A model generated the notes under the pieces. That model saw nothing but the letters and a program-made list of their open reading frames with translations, did no database searches and was not told where the DNA came from. Shown here piece after piece: positions 51,040 to 60,268 of a stretch of 64,000 nucleotides of DNA. Made by a program: the position numbers and the translations under genes. The stretch is from NCBI GenBank assembly GCA_934717745.1, contig CAKUZB010000008.1, forward strand, positions 23,709 to 87,708, read 5' to 3'. This DNA comes from an uncultured Candidatus Melainabacteria bacterium (GTDB lineage Bacteria; Cyanobacteriota; Vampirovibrionia; Gastranaerophilales; Gastranaerophilaceae). Numbering within the stretch: the stretch's first letter is position 1; the number at the start of each line of letters is the position of its first letter.

Positions 51040-52715
51040 TATGCACCCTTTTTATTTGTTTTATTTTGGTTTTCTTCTTTATTTTCTTCGTTAATTTTAT
51101 TGTCTATTTTTGCAATTTCTTTTTCTAAGTTTGCAATTGAAACATTATAATCAAAAATTAATTTTACATAATTTTCTTGAGCCTGATTGTAATTTACAAT
51201 CGCATCTTGAACCTCTAAGAAGTTGCCCAAACCTACTTCATATCTACCCATTGCAAGTTCTAAGTTTTCAAAAGTTTGTTTAACCGCAACTTCTGTAAGT
51301 GGCAATTTCTTTTCGTACTGAACCATATTTACGTATGCTTTTTGTACACTAAAATAAATATCTTTTTCCAGTTGGTCAACCGCAGCATCTGCAATATCAA
51401 GTCTTGCTTTTGCTTCATCAATACTGTATTTAATATTCATTACATTGATTGCTGGAAAGTCAAGTGAACCTTTAATTTGAAAATTATTTGTTTGATTATT
51501 ATCTTTATAAGCATTAAAACCATAAGAACCGGTGGCTTTTAAGTCTGGTAAATATTGTAATTTTTGATATGTTAATTCTTTTTTATATGCATCACGTGCA
51601 GCAACATAAGATTTCAAATCCGGTCTATTTGTTTTTGCCAAAGCAATTGATTCATCTAAAGTATAAGGGAATTTTACATAATTATAAGTTTGATTAATCA
51701 ATTCACTTTTTTGCACTGAAGTTTGATAAACTGCACCGTCTGGTAAAGCAGGGGCTTCAAAGGCTTTTACGTCATTTTGATTTGTATTTTTCAAAAGAAC
51801 TTGAGCATATTTGTTATCAAAATTAAAACTTTCAATTTTCGCAATAGAATATTTTGGAGTTCCGTCTATATACATTGAATTATTCAACGCAACAACCGCC
51901 AAGTCATAAGTATTTTGTGCTGAAACATAATTCAATTTTGCATTACTCAAATAAACTTCTGCATTTACAAGGTCAATTTTTGATTTCAAACCTTCTTCAA
52001 AATACGCTTTTGTTTGTTGATATTGACGTTCGTTTACGAGAATATTTGCTTCTTGAACTTTAATATTTGCAGTTGCAGCAAGAACTGCATAATAATTAGT
52101 TTTTACATTAAAAGTTGTTTTGATTATTTCATTTGTCAAATCAAAGTCCGCAGCAATTTTATTTAATCTTGCTTTTTTAATTCGAGATTCAACTTTACCA
52201 AAACTAAATAATAATTGGCTAATTGAAGCATTTAAGCCATAAGAATTATCAAAATTCGAATCAGACTTATCATTTAAATATTTACCGGTATAACCTGTTC
52301 CCAAGCCTAAAGACGGAAAATAATTTGATTTAGTCTGACCTAACAAAGAGTTTGCAACTGTAACTAAATTTTGGTATTTTCTGATTGTTGGGCTATTTTT
52401 CAATGCAATATCAATACAATCTTCAAGATGAAGAGTTGAGCCGTCTTGAATAACAACTTTTGCGGTAGGTTTTTCCGCATTAGTTTCTACGGCATTAGTT
52501 TTTAAAATAATTTCGTCTTTTGTTTTTTGCTCAGCAGAATCGTTTTTATCAACTTTTACACGCTCTAAAAAACGTTTTTTAGTTGGCTTTTCTGAAGAAT
52601 TTTGTTGATTTGATTGTTCAGTTTTTTTATCCACATCAACGATTGCATTCGCCGTATTTGCGAACACAAAACTACATATTAGAAATGTCAAAAGAAACCT
52701 TACAGTCTTTTTCAA
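51039..52715 (-). CDS. tolC: TolC-family outer-membrane protein of the MacAB operon
   Basis: 558 aa, larger than usual TolC (about 450-490) because of a Lys/Glu/Asn-rich insert between the signal peptide (RFLLTFLICSFVFANTANA) and the first repeat, and a long loop in the second half (residues about 290-330). STLHLEDCIDIALKNSPTIRKYQNL and YTLDESIALAKTNRPDLKSYVAARD (spans) are the two OEP repeat starts; LNASISQLLFSFGKV and FQIKGSLDFPAINV are barrel strands. The start is a TTG at 52715 preceded by GGAAGGA. C-terminal tail is Asn/Lys-rich. Confidence 0.88.
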   Translation of the reverse strand: MKKTVRFLLTFLICSFVFANTANAIVDVDKKTEQSNQQNSSEKPTKKRFLERVKVDKNDSAEQKTKDEIILKTNAVETNAEKPTAKVVIQDGSTLHLEDCIDIALKNSPTIRKYQNLVTVANSLLGQTKSNYFPSLGLGTGYTGKYLNDKSDSNFDNSYGLNASISQLLFSFGKVESRIKKARLNKIAADFDLTNEIIKTTFNVKTNYYAVLAATANIKVQEANILVNERQYQQTKAYFEEGLKSKIDLVNAEVYLSNAKLNYVSAQNTYDLAVVALNNSMYIDGTPKYSIAKIESFNFDNKYAQVLLKNTNQNDVKAFEAPALPDGAVYQTSVQKSELINQTYNYVKFPYTLDESIALAKTNRPDLKSYVAARDAYKKELTYQKLQYLPDLKATGSYGFNAYKDNNQTNNFQIKGSLDFPAINVMNIKYSIDEAKARLDIADAAVDQLEKDIYFSVQKAYVNMVQYEKKLPLTEVAVKQTFENLELAMGRYEVGLGNFLEVQDAIVNYNQAQENYVKLIFDYNVSIANLEKEIAKIDNKINEENKEENQNKTNKKGA

Positions 52716-52787
52716 ACCTAATCCTTCCCTAATATATAATTATTATAACCCAATATCGTATAAATTTACACGATTATTACGTTTTTG

Positions 52788-53438
52788 TTATGTATTAAAA
52801 ATTCTGTCGCCGGCATCACCCATACCTGGGATAATATAGCCTTTCTCGTTAATCCCTTTATCAACTGCGGCTGTAATAATTTCAACTTCCGGAAATCTTC
52901 TTTGGATATTTTCAATACCCTCTGGTGCAGCCATAATACAGATACATTTAATATGAGAAAGTGGTATTTTCTTGTCTGCATATAGTTTAATTGCCTCAAT
53001 CAAAGAATTACCTGTTGCAAGCATTGGGTCTGTAATATAAATATAAAACTTTTCTGGGTTTGGTGCTTCCATTGGAACTTTGTTATAGTACCAAACAGGT
53101 TTTAAAGTCTTTTCATCTCTGTACATACCAATATGTCTTATACACGCTTGTGGCAAAATATCAATTGCTTCATCTGTAAAAATCAAACCCGCACGTAAAA
53201 TCGGAGAAATGATAATATTAATATCGTCTTCAATTGTTTTTACAATTGTTTTTTGAATCGGAGTTTCAACTTCTTTTTCTACCAACGGTAAATTTTTACT
53301 TGCCTCATACAAAAGAACCCTTGTAATTTTTCTTGTTGCAATTCTAACCCCTTGACAATCAGTGTTTTTATCACGCATCGTACGTAAATTTTGTAAAATT
53401 ACAGGGTTTTCAATAATTCTTACTAAATCTCTATTCAT
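52788..53438 (-). CDS. upp: Uracil phosphoribosyltransferase
   Basis: 216 aa. Converts uracil and PRPP to UMP. ISPILRAGLIFTDEAIDILPQA matches the family's loop I, YITDPMLATGNSLIEAI is the PRPP-binding motif (DPMLATG), and the C-terminal DKGINEKGYIIPGMGDAGDRIF (span; GYIxPGxGDAGDR) is the diagnostic uracil-binding end. The ATG overlaps the end of the MCE gene by 8 nt, so the two are translationally coupled. Complements udp in pyrimidine salvage. Confidence 0.95.
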   Translation of the reverse strand: MNRDLVRIIENPVILQNLRTMRDKNTDCQGVRIATRKITRVLLYEASKNLPLVEKEVETPIQKTIVKTIEDDINIIISPILRAGLIFTDEAIDILPQACIRHIGMYRDEKTLKPVWYYNKVPMEAPNPEKFYIYITDPMLATGNSLIEAIKLYADKKIPLSHIKCICIMAAPEGIENIQRRFPEVEIITAAVDKGINEKGYIIPGMGDAGDRIFNT

Positions 53439-54057
53439 TATTCATACCTCGTTTTCTATTTTTCTCTAATCTTTTATCAAGCCATTTATCTGTCGTTGTC
53501 AAAAATTCTTCTTCATTTCCGCTGAAAGAATTTTTATTTATACTTTTTGTATCAAGTTTATTTGCAAAAGACGTACATTTATATGTAATTTGCCCAATTT
53601 TTTCAAACATAGCATTTAATAGGCTCAAGGCAGCACCAAGCCTACGTGGTTGTTGAATATACAAAGGTGCAGACAAATCTGAAATTTCGTAAGTTGGCGG
53701 ATAAATTTCTAATGATTTCGAGCCACCAAGTCCGCTAAATTCAACAGTTATTTTTGAACCTTTTGGAATTTCAATATCTTTTTGATTAATAATAAAATCC
53801 ACATAAACCATATCGTTTACGAATTTTATATGTTTTACATACCCAACTTGTATTCCAAGCATTCTTACAGGCGAACCGACTATAATGCCATCAACATCTT
53901 GAAAGAAGATTTGATAGCGATTAAAATGCTCGTGGCTATATGAGTTATACAACACTACAGCGGTAACAATTGAAACAAAAACTAAAAACCAAACCAAAAG
54001 TTCTAAGAACCTTGCTATAATCTTTGGGTATTCAATTTTTGACTCAATATTTTTCAT
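53431..54057 (-). CDS. MCE/MlaD-domain protein (lipid transport)
   Basis: 208 aa. N-terminal membrane anchor (residues about 14-31, LELLVWFLVFVSIVTAVVLY) and one MCE domain (YQIFFQDVDGIIVGSPVRMLGIQVGYVKHIKFVNDMVYVDFIINQKDIEIPKGSKITVEFSGLGGSKSLEIYPP; positions about 45-120, key VDGIIVGSPVRMLGIQVGYV). Such proteins form hexameric rings carrying phospholipids between membranes. The cognate MlaE/MlaF are not adjacent; instead it precedes upp. The C-terminal 80 residues are polar and basic. Confidence 0.85.
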   Translation of the reverse strand: MKNIESKIEYPKIIARFLELLVWFLVFVSIVTAVVLYNSYSHEHFNRYQIFFQDVDGIIVGSPVRMLGIQVGYVKHIKFVNDMVYVDFIINQKDIEIPKGSKITVEFSGLGGSKSLEIYPPTYEISDLSAPLYIQQPRRLGAALSLLNAMFEKIGQITYKCTSFANKLDTKSINKNSFSGNEEEFLTTTDKWLDKRLEKNRKRGMNNE

Positions 54058-54071
54058 GTATTACTCGAATA

Positions 54072-56324
54072 TTAATTTGCTTTTTGTATTTCTGAAAGAG
54101 TTGGGTCTAAAAGTCTTCTACCTATACCTTCAAAATATACCGAGCAGAGTTTTTTGTTTCCATAATTGATAATTTTTTCAACTCGTCCATTTCCAAATTC
54201 TTTATGGACAACCAAATCACCTTTTTCAAACTCTATCTGTATGTTTGAACCGGTTTTTGCCGGATATACCGGAACTGTATCAGGTTCTTTTAAACTTTCT
54301 TCCGTAATATTATATTTTGTTTTCAAGTCTTGAGGTTCTTCTTCCTCAATCTCATAATCATTTTCTTGTGCAACTTCAACTTCTTCATCAGGGTGAATCT
54401 CATCTAAATAAGAATCATCTTCTGTTGCATCAAGCAATGTTGCATCAAAATTTTCTTCTTCCACAATTTCAGGAGAAGAATTTTCATACATATCTACATT
54501 TTGAATTAAATCTAAATCGTCTTCCGTAAGTTGATTTTGTTCTTCAATTTCACCAACATCAATGATTTCTCCCTGTTGTCTTGGAGCAGAAGAATTTTCA
54601 ACAGGCATTTCTTGAGGTTCTATTGATTTAAAAATTTGTGGTGCAACTTCATTTGGTGCTTGAGGTGTAGTTCCTTGAATTGGAGTTTCCACATTTTGCA
54701 TCATTGGAGATTGTTGCGGTTGTATCGATTGTTGTTGCGGTTGAACCATGCCGGTCTGAGGCATTTGCTGAGTCGCATAAGGCTGTTGCATATATGGTTG
54801 AGGCATTTGCATGTATGGTTGTTGCATATAAGGATTTGCCATATTCATATATGGATTTGGTGCAAACATTTGTGGTTGCGGATACACCGGTGGTTGTTGC
54901 GGATAAAATATTTGTGGTTGTTGCATTGGCATCAATTGAGGATAAACCATTTGCGACATTTGTTGTTGGAGTATTTGTTGAGAAGCCTGTTGTTGCTGTT
55001 GATATGCTTCTTTTTGCAATTTTTCCGTTTCATATCGTTGTTGTTGCTCTTTAAGTTGTTTTTGAACCATTCGTTGAGCATCTTCCGGAGTCAATCTTGT
55101 TTGAGGAGCAACGCTCATGATTTTTGCACGCTCTGAAAGTTTTACTATCAGTGGCATAAATTGTGTCGATTGACCGTAAACAACAAATTCTGTCCTACCT
55201 AAAGACGACAAGAAAGTGTTATAACTGGCAAAATCTTGCTGTTGCATCAACGGAGTAAACAAAATTAAATCTTTTGAAATTTTCTTTAATTCTGTGAGGT
55301 ATTTGTATATATAGGAACAATTTATAATTGTATATTTATTTTTTGTTGAGAATATTTGTTTTAAAAGTTTTTTATCAGAATTGCCATTTGTTAGTTTTAC
55401 GAATACATAGTATTCTTCTGACATTTCTTGTATAAGACTGTAAACATATGAAATAACTTCTCTTTGAATTGATTCATCTACAAGAGAAACATTAATTACC
55501 GTTGTTTGCTCATTTAATAAAGAATCAAACAAGTTTTTGTATTCCATAATATTTCTTGCAAAAATGCCACCCTCATTGAATTTTACAAGAGCATTTTTAA
55601 GCAAAACAAGTTCCGGCAATTTTGATTCATTGTATTGTTTTTCTAAAATATCAATAAATTTATTTACAGGAATATAAGGTTCTTCAAGACTTGAAAGGTA
55701 GTAATTCAATTCAAGAAAAGTTTCTTGCATAATTGCTTTACTTCTTGCACTTTTGTATTCAAGACCATTTTCGTAAATAAAATTGATGATTTGATTGTTG
55801 ATTGGCAAACGGAAATTTTCAGACATTACAAGTGCATTTTTATCAAAAATACTTTCACCGTCTGTATCAATAATAATAGTTTTTTTGCCGTAGTTTTTGA
55901 TTTGACGATTCAATGTTTTAATCATCATATCAGAATTCTCTTGATTTTCGGAACAAATTACGAGTTTATTTTCTAAAATACTTTTATCAAGAGAAATTAA
56001 AAGGTCGTTTTCGATAAATTCACCAATCAATATTGGATTTTGACCTTGTATAAGTTTTAGAAAATCTATAGAATTTATATTTGAAATTGCACTATTAATT
56101 GCAGGAATTGTACCGGAATAAGTTGTGATAACTCCGTCTTCAGTAACGTTAAAAATAATTTTTGCAATAGCAACATTACCGTGTTTGCTTGATTCAAGAT
56201 GCATGATTTGCCCAATATAGGATTCACGACTATCTTTAATCATTACGAAACCGGATAAAAATAAGTTATCATTTGTTTCATAAAAAATCTTTACTAGGTT
56301 ATTTTTAACCTCGAATATTCTCAT
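54072..56324 (-). CDS. Large protein with Gln/Pro/Met-rich middle and C-terminal PcrA-tail-like domain, unknown function
   Basis: 750 aa. Residues 1-400 resemble the barrel plus alpha/beta layout of HerA/VirB4-type ATPases (LISLDKSILENKLVICSENQENSDMMIKTLNRQI; KTIIIDTDGESIF), but the Walker A position reads CSENQENSD, so ATP binding is doubtful. About 415-560: Gln/Pro/Met/Tyr-rich disorder with repeats such as NPYMNMANPYMQQPYMQMPQ. About 560-690: very acidic. About 695-745: GDLVVHKEFGNGRVEKIINYG, similar to the tudor-like tail of UvrD/PcrA that binds RNA polymerase. First gene of a unit with the MCE protein and upp. Function not known. Confidence 0.6.
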   Translation of the reverse strand: MRIFEVKNNLVKIFYETNDNLFLSGFVMIKDSRESYIGQIMHLESSKHGNVAIAKIIFNVTEDGVITTYSGTIPAINSAISNINSIDFLKLIQGQNPILIGEFIENDLLISLDKSILENKLVICSENQENSDMMIKTLNRQIKNYGKKTIIIDTDGESIFDKNALVMSENFRLPINNQIINFIYENGLEYKSARSKAIMQETFLELNYYLSSLEEPYIPVNKFIDILEKQYNESKLPELVLLKNALVKFNEGGIFARNIMEYKNLFDSLLNEQTTVINVSLVDESIQREVISYVYSLIQEMSEEYYVFVKLTNGNSDKKLLKQIFSTKNKYTIINCSYIYKYLTELKKISKDLILFTPLMQQQDFASYNTFLSSLGRTEFVVYGQSTQFMPLIVKLSERAKIMSVAPQTRLTPEDAQRMVQKQLKEQQQRYETEKLQKEAYQQQQQASQQILQQQMSQMVYPQLMPMQQPQIFYPQQPPVYPQPQMFAPNPYMNMANPYMQQPYMQMPQPYMQQPYATQQMPQTGMVQPQQQSIQPQQSPMMQNVETPIQGTTPQAPNEVAPQIFKSIEPQEMPVENSSAPRQQGEIIDVGEIEEQNQLTEDDLDLIQNVDMYENSSPEIVEEENFDATLLDATEDDSYLDEIHPDEEVEVAQENDYEIEEEEPQDLKTKYNITEESLKEPDTVPVYPAKTGSNIQIEFEKGDLVVHKEFGNGRVEKIINYGNKKLCSVYFEGIGRRLLDPTLSEIQKAN

Positions 56325-56390
56325 GAGTTTGTTCCTTAAACTAATTCTATCACGAAAAAAATTTTTTCATGTAACTATTTTAATCAAATT

Positions 56391-56401
56391 TATAATATAA
56401 T
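56391..56401 (+). promoter_or_regulatory. Leaderless promoter -10 of ribF
   Basis: Two overlapping TATAAT boxes (56391-56396 and 56396-56401); the second ends 6 nt before the ATG at 56408. Confidence 0.55.
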
Positions 56402-56407
56402 ATTTAT

Positions 56408-57307
56408 ATGGAAATTTTCACAGAGTTAAACAAGCAAAAAGATTTGTCTGTCATACTTGGTTTTTTCGACGGAATTCATCAGGGACACAAGGCTGTAATA
56501 TCTGCTGGAGTTAACTTTGCAAAACGTAACGGAATAAAGTCTGCTCTTGTAACATTTAATGAAGCACCTTCCGTTTTTTTGAAAAAAAAGAAAAAACAAT
56601 ACCTTTTAACAAAATCTGAAAAAATTCGATTAATTGAAAATTTAGGAGTAGATTATTTATATTTACTTGATTTTAACGAAGATTTTTCCAAAATTACTGC
56701 CTCAGATTATTTAAAAAGTCTTATTGAAAATCTTCACCCAAAAGCAATAACTTCCGGTTATAATCACTATTTTGGCTTCAACAAAAGTGGCAATAGCGAT
56801 TATTTAAAATTAATGCAAAATGAATACAATTATGAATATTTAGAAATTGAACCGGTAAAAATTAAAGACGGAATAGTAAGTTCTTCAAAAATTAGAGAGG
56901 CTTTACTTTCCGGAAAAATAAAATTAGCGAATTATATACTTGGTTATAGATTTTATATAGAAAACAAAGTTATTGAGGGTCAACAACTTGCAAGAACACT
57001 GGGTTTTAATACAGCAAATCTGCTTTTCCCTGAGGATATTATTCAAATTCCTAATGGAGTTTACGCAGTCGAAGTCAAAATTGACAACAATAACTACATC
57101 GGCATTGCAAATTATGGAACAAAACCAACTGTTACAAACGATGACAAGAAAATCTTAGAGGTTCATATTGTTAATTTTGATGAAAATATCTATGGAAAAG
57201 TTATAAAAGTTAGTTTTTTAGATAAAATTAGAGATGAAAAGAAATTTGAATCTTTAACTCAATTAAAAGAACAAATTACAAAGGATATTGAATGTTTAAA
57301 ATTGTAA
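56408..57307 (+). CDS. ribF: Bifunctional riboflavin kinase / FAD synthetase
   Basis: 299 aa. The N-terminal FMN adenylyltransferase half has VILGFFDGIHQGHKAVI (nucleotidyl-transferase GxxDGxHxGH) and GIVSSSKIREALLSG. The C-terminal kinase half (residues about 180-299) has GQQLARTLGFNTANLLFP (usual GxxLGRxxGxPTANL) and IGIANYGTKPTV. Length is typical. Leaderless promoter. fmt-like gene overlaps its end by 16 nt. Confidence 0.94.
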   Translation: MEIFTELNKQKDLSVILGFFDGIHQGHKAVISAGVNFAKRNGIKSALVTFNEAPSVFLKKKKKQYLLTKSEKIRLIENLGVDYLYLLDFNEDFSKITASDYLKSLIENLHPKAITSGYNHYFGFNKSGNSDYLKLMQNEYNYEYLEIEPVKIKDGIVSSSKIREALLSGKIKLANYILGYRFYIENKVIEGQQLARTLGFNTANLLFPEDIIQIPNGVYAVEVKIDNNNYIGIANYGTKPTVTNDDKKILEVHIVNFDENIYGKVIKVSFLDKIRDEKKFESLTQLKEQITKDIECLKL

Positions 57308-58269
57308 TTTTAGGGCATAGCGATATGCTTTCAAACTTAATAATCGGCTCAACCGACGCAAATTGCAAGATTGTTGGCGTTTTAAGATATGAAAAATTAA
57401 AAAATTGTACATTTGTTCAAAAATTGAAAGATTTTTTCTTGCCGTCAAAAGAATATAGTTATATAAAAAGTTATAATTTGCCTGAAATCAAATCAAAAAG
57501 TGCTAATTCAAAAGCCTTCAAAAAAGAATTGTTAAAATTAAATCCTGACATCGTGCTTGTTGGCACTTGGGCAGAAAAATTAAAAAAAGATATTATTCAA
57601 TTGCCAAAAATTGCGATGATTAATGTTCACCCATCGCTTTTGCCAAAATATAGAGGTCCAAACCCTTATTTACAAACTATTTGGAATGGCGAAGAAAAAA
57701 CCGGAATAACTTTTCACTTGATGAGTGAAAAATTTGATGCAGGTCCGATTCTTTTACAAAAAACAATTGAAATAAAACCAAACGACACCGGTAAAGAATT
57801 AAGAGAACGTACAGTTTTAACGGCTCGTTCAGCAGTTACAGAATTATTAAATATGCTTGCTGACGATTTCATTATACCGGTTGACCAAAGCGAGGACAGA
57901 GCAACTTACCAACCTCAAGTTACTAGAGATGACGTTATGCTTGATTTTAACAAATCTGCAAAAGAAATCTCCGCACATATAAGAGCGTTTCACCCTTGGA
58001 GTAAAACTTATTTTGAATATGGAACTAAATTCTTTACCCCAAATCCGTATGAATTACAAATTCTAGAAAACGAAAAAGAAAATTATTCTATTGGTGAAAT
58101 TATTGATAAAAACCATGAGGAAAACTCTATAACTGTTGTTTGTGGCGACGGAAAACTTTTAAAAATGTCAAAATTAAAACTATATGGATTTTTCAATAAA
58201 TTCGGAACTTCTTCATATATAAAAAATCAAGTTAAACTAAAAGAAAGATTATATTGTTCCTCTAAATAG
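57292..58269 (+). CDS. fmt: Methionyl-tRNA formyltransferase-like protein
   Basis: 325 aa formyltransferase. The catalytic Asn-His-Asp set is visible: INVHPSLLPKYRGPNPY and EKFDAGPILLQKTI. A C-terminal oligonucleotide-binding-type domain (residues about 205-310, RDDVMLDFNKSAKEISAHIRAFHPWSKTYF) agrees with Fmt, which formylates initiator Met-tRNA. The N terminus (MFKIVILGHSDMLSNLI) and the insert before the active site differ from standard Fmt (FxGTPxFA), so a sugar-nucleotide formyltransferase is possible. Translationally coupled to ribF. Confidence 0.75.
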   Translation: MFKIVILGHSDMLSNLIIGSTDANCKIVGVLRYEKLKNCTFVQKLKDFFLPSKEYSYIKSYNLPEIKSKSANSKAFKKELLKLNPDIVLVGTWAEKLKKDIIQLPKIAMINVHPSLLPKYRGPNPYLQTIWNGEEKTGITFHLMSEKFDAGPILLQKTIEIKPNDTGKELRERTVLTARSAVTELLNMLADDFIIPVDQSEDRATYQPQVTRDDVMLDFNKSAKEISAHIRAFHPWSKTYFEYGTKFFTPNPYELQILENEKENYSIGEIIDKNHEENSITVVCGDGKLLKMSKLKLYGFFNKFGTSSYIKNQVKLKERLYCSSK

Positions 58270-58337
58270 AGGATTTGAGCATGCTTTTTGCGTGTTATTT
58301 TTATGATGAAAGTAGTTAATATAGAGAGATTTTTGTT

Positions 58338-58502
58338 ATGTTGTCAAACAGTTTTAACGAAAAAATGCTTATTGCCGACATTTTCGAAGTAAAAAAAAAT
58401 TCAAGTGCAATTGTAAAATTATGGCAAGAAGCAAAAGACATTGAAATTACTCTTGATTTTTTACAACCAAACGGATTTTTGGGTAAATTAATCAAAAGAT
58501 AA
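58338..58502 (+). CDS. 54-aa small protein, unknown function
   Basis: Reads MLSNSFNEKMLIADIFEVKK, continues NSSAIVKLWQEAKDIEITLD and ends FLQPNGFLGKLIKR before TAA at 58500-58502. Soluble, helix-rich. Weak GAGAGA site 8 nt upstream. The codon choice matches neighbouring genes and it fills the gap between fmt and the GNAT gene. Its stop lies inside the -35/spacer approach of the next promoter. Real-gene status is plausible but not certain. Confidence 0.45.
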   Translation: MLSNSFNEKMLIADIFEVKKNSSAIVKLWQEAKDIEITLDFLQPNGFLGKLIKR

Positions 58503-58513
58503 TTTTGTGTTAC

Positions 58514-58542
58514 TTGAAATAATGGTCTAAAAAAGATATAAT
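58514..58542 (+). promoter_or_regulatory. Leaderless promoter of the GNAT gene
   Basis: TTGAAA (58514-58519), 17-bp spacer, TATAAT (58537-58542), 6 nt to the ATG at 58549. The clearest example of the leaderless geometry in this window. Confidence 0.75.
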
Positions 58543-58548
58543 GCACTT

Positions 58549-59547
58549 ATGACTGTTATAAGAAAATTGAAACCGTCAGATAAAAGCCGAGTTAAGGACA
58601 TGATTTCATTTCTCGGCAATGTTGAAGCGGAAAAATTTACAAAAAGATTAATAAACACTTCTTGCGATTTATTTCATTATTGGCTTCCACTAAAAATGAA
58701 ATTTATGGCAGAATCTTATGTGCTTGAAGATGACGAAAACAATATTCATGGAATGATTTCAGTCATTCCTGTAAGTGGAAATCCTCAAAAAATCAATATT
58801 ACAAAACTTTTATTCAAAAAAGAATATTACGATATTGGAAAACATCTTGTAGAAGTTATTGTTGCAAGATTTGGTGCAAAAGGGGCTCAAACTTTTATTG
58901 TTGCCGTTGATGAATCTCACGATGAATTGCTAAAACTTTTTATCGATGGTTGCGGATTTAGAAAATGTGCCTCAGAATCACTATGGAGAGTAAATTCAAC
59001 AGATTTTAAACCTTATGAATCAAATACTTTCAGACATTTTAAAAATTCTGATGCACAAGCAGTAGCAATGCTTTTCAACGATTCTTTAATAACACATTTT
59101 AAACCCTCACTTTTAAAAACAAAAAATGAATATACCGATAAATTTTTTATAGGATTAACCGACAATACCGAATTAAAATATGTACTAGAAGATTCAAATT
59201 TGCAAACTTTGCTTGCATATTTATCAATAAAAACTTACGATAACTACAATTATATTTTAGACATAACTGTTTCAAACGGTTTTGAATACGATTTTGACAT
59301 CATTTTAAATTTTGCACACAACGAAATAAAAAAACGTCAAAAGGATTTTTCATTATTTGTAAAGTCAAAAAAATACATACAAAATTCAGAAAAATTTGAA
59401 GAATATTTACAAAACAAAAACTATAGTTGCGTGCAAACGCAAATGATATTGGTAAAAGACTTCTACAAGTTAATAAAACAAGAAATTCCAAATCATGAAG
59501 TTATTCTGTTTGCAGAAACTTCAGGTCGTCCTGTTTTCAAAATTTAG
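58549..59547 (+). CDS. GNAT-like acyltransferase, possibly two-domain
   Basis: 332 aa. The N-terminal part (residues 1-145) has GNAT character: RKLKPSDKSRVKDMISF, SYVLEDDENNIHGMISVIPVSG, AQTFIVAVDESHDELLKLFIDGCGFRKC, although the acetyl-CoA loop (R/QxxGxG/A) is not clear. The C-terminal half may be a second, degenerate GNAT unit (DAQAVAMLFNDSLITHFKPSL, YLSIKTYDNYNYILDITVS). Substrate unknown. Leaderless start. Its stop overlaps the converging MBL hydrolase gene by 4 nt. Confidence 0.6.
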   Translation: MTVIRKLKPSDKSRVKDMISFLGNVEAEKFTKRLINTSCDLFHYWLPLKMKFMAESYVLEDDENNIHGMISVIPVSGNPQKINITKLLFKKEYYDIGKHLVEVIVARFGAKGAQTFIVAVDESHDELLKLFIDGCGFRKCASESLWRVNSTDFKPYESNTFRHFKNSDAQAVAMLFNDSLITHFKPSLLKTKNEYTDKFFIGLTDNTELKYVLEDSNLQTLLAYLSIKTYDNYNYILDITVSNGFEYDFDIILNFAHNEIKKRQKDFSLFVKSKKYIQNSEKFEEYLQNKNYSCVQTQMILVKDFYKLIKQEIPNHEVILFAETSGRPVFKI

Positions 59548-60218
59548 AATTGCAAAGTTTCGCCTGTACGCATAATTTGACAGTTTAGTCCTTGTGTTTG
59601 TAAAAGCATTTCAAATCTTGCAATATCAACAGAAATTGCATCAAAAGTATTGTAATGCATAGGAATAATAACTTTTGCACCAATCCATTCAGCCGCAATT
59701 CCTGCTTGCTCAATATCCATTGTGTAATGTCCGCCAACCGGAAGCATTGCTATATCAGGGTGGTAAAGTTCTTTTATTAATTTCATATCAGAGAATAAGC
59801 AAGTATCACCCGCATGATAAATTCTTACACCGTTTATATCAAAGATAATTCCGGCAGGTTCACCCGCATAAACTCCGTCATAACTTGATGAATGAATAGC
59901 CGGAACAAAAAGAGCCTTGCCCCAATCGTATTCTATCCAAGAACCGAAATTAACTCCGTCTGTTTTAACGCCTTTTTGTGAACAAATATTTGCAAGTTCA
60001 AAAATTGCAGTAATTTGAGAACGACAGTATTTTGCAATATCAATTGAATTTCCGACATGGTCAGCATGTCCGTGTGTCAAAAATATATCTGTAATATTGG
60101 CATTTCTATAATCATATTCATTTTGATTTGCCTGTAAAAATGGGTCAATCAAAATTGAACGTTCAAAAATTTTAATTTCAAAACCGCTATGCCCTAAATA
60201 AGTTAAATCAAATGCCAT
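59544..60218 (-). CDS. UPF0173-type metal-dependent hydrolase (MBL fold)
   Basis: 224 aa from the ATG at 60218, preceded by AAAGGAGAT; the longer frame to 60524 runs antisense through ribD and is rejected. MAFDLTYLGHSGFEI, the metal motif LTHGHADHVGN (HxHxDH), RIYHAGDTCLFSDM and MLPVGGHYTMD are those of the UPF0173/YtkL MBL-fold family. FPIPMHYNTF-like VIIPMHYNTFDAI holds the last ligand His. Substrate unknown, probably a small cytosolic metabolite. Confidence 0.9.
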   Translation of the reverse strand: MAFDLTYLGHSGFEIKIFERSILIDPFLQANQNEYDYRNANITDIFLTHGHADHVGNSIDIAKYCRSQITAIFELANICSQKGVKTDGVNFGSWIEYDWGKALFVPAIHSSSYDGVYAGEPAGIIFDINGVRIYHAGDTCLFSDMKLIKELYHPDIAMLPVGGHYTMDIEQAGIAAEWIGAKVIIPMHYNTFDAISVDIARFEMLLQTQGLNCQIMRTGETLQF

Positions 60219-60256
60219 AAAATCTCCTTTTTGTTTAAATTTATCATAATTTCGTG

Positions 60257-60262
60257 TAAAAT
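60257..60262 (+). promoter_or_regulatory. Leaderless -10 of ribD
   Basis: TAAAAT at 60257-60262, 6 nt before the ATG at 60269; -35 weak. Confidence 0.5.
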
Positions 60263-60268
60263 ACAAAT

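Noticed and set aside
54636..55136. Leu/His/Arg-rich plus-strand frame of 166 codons
   Set aside because: Antisense image of the CAA/ATG-rich segment encoding the Gln/Met/Pro region of the 750-aa protein; low-complexity artefact.
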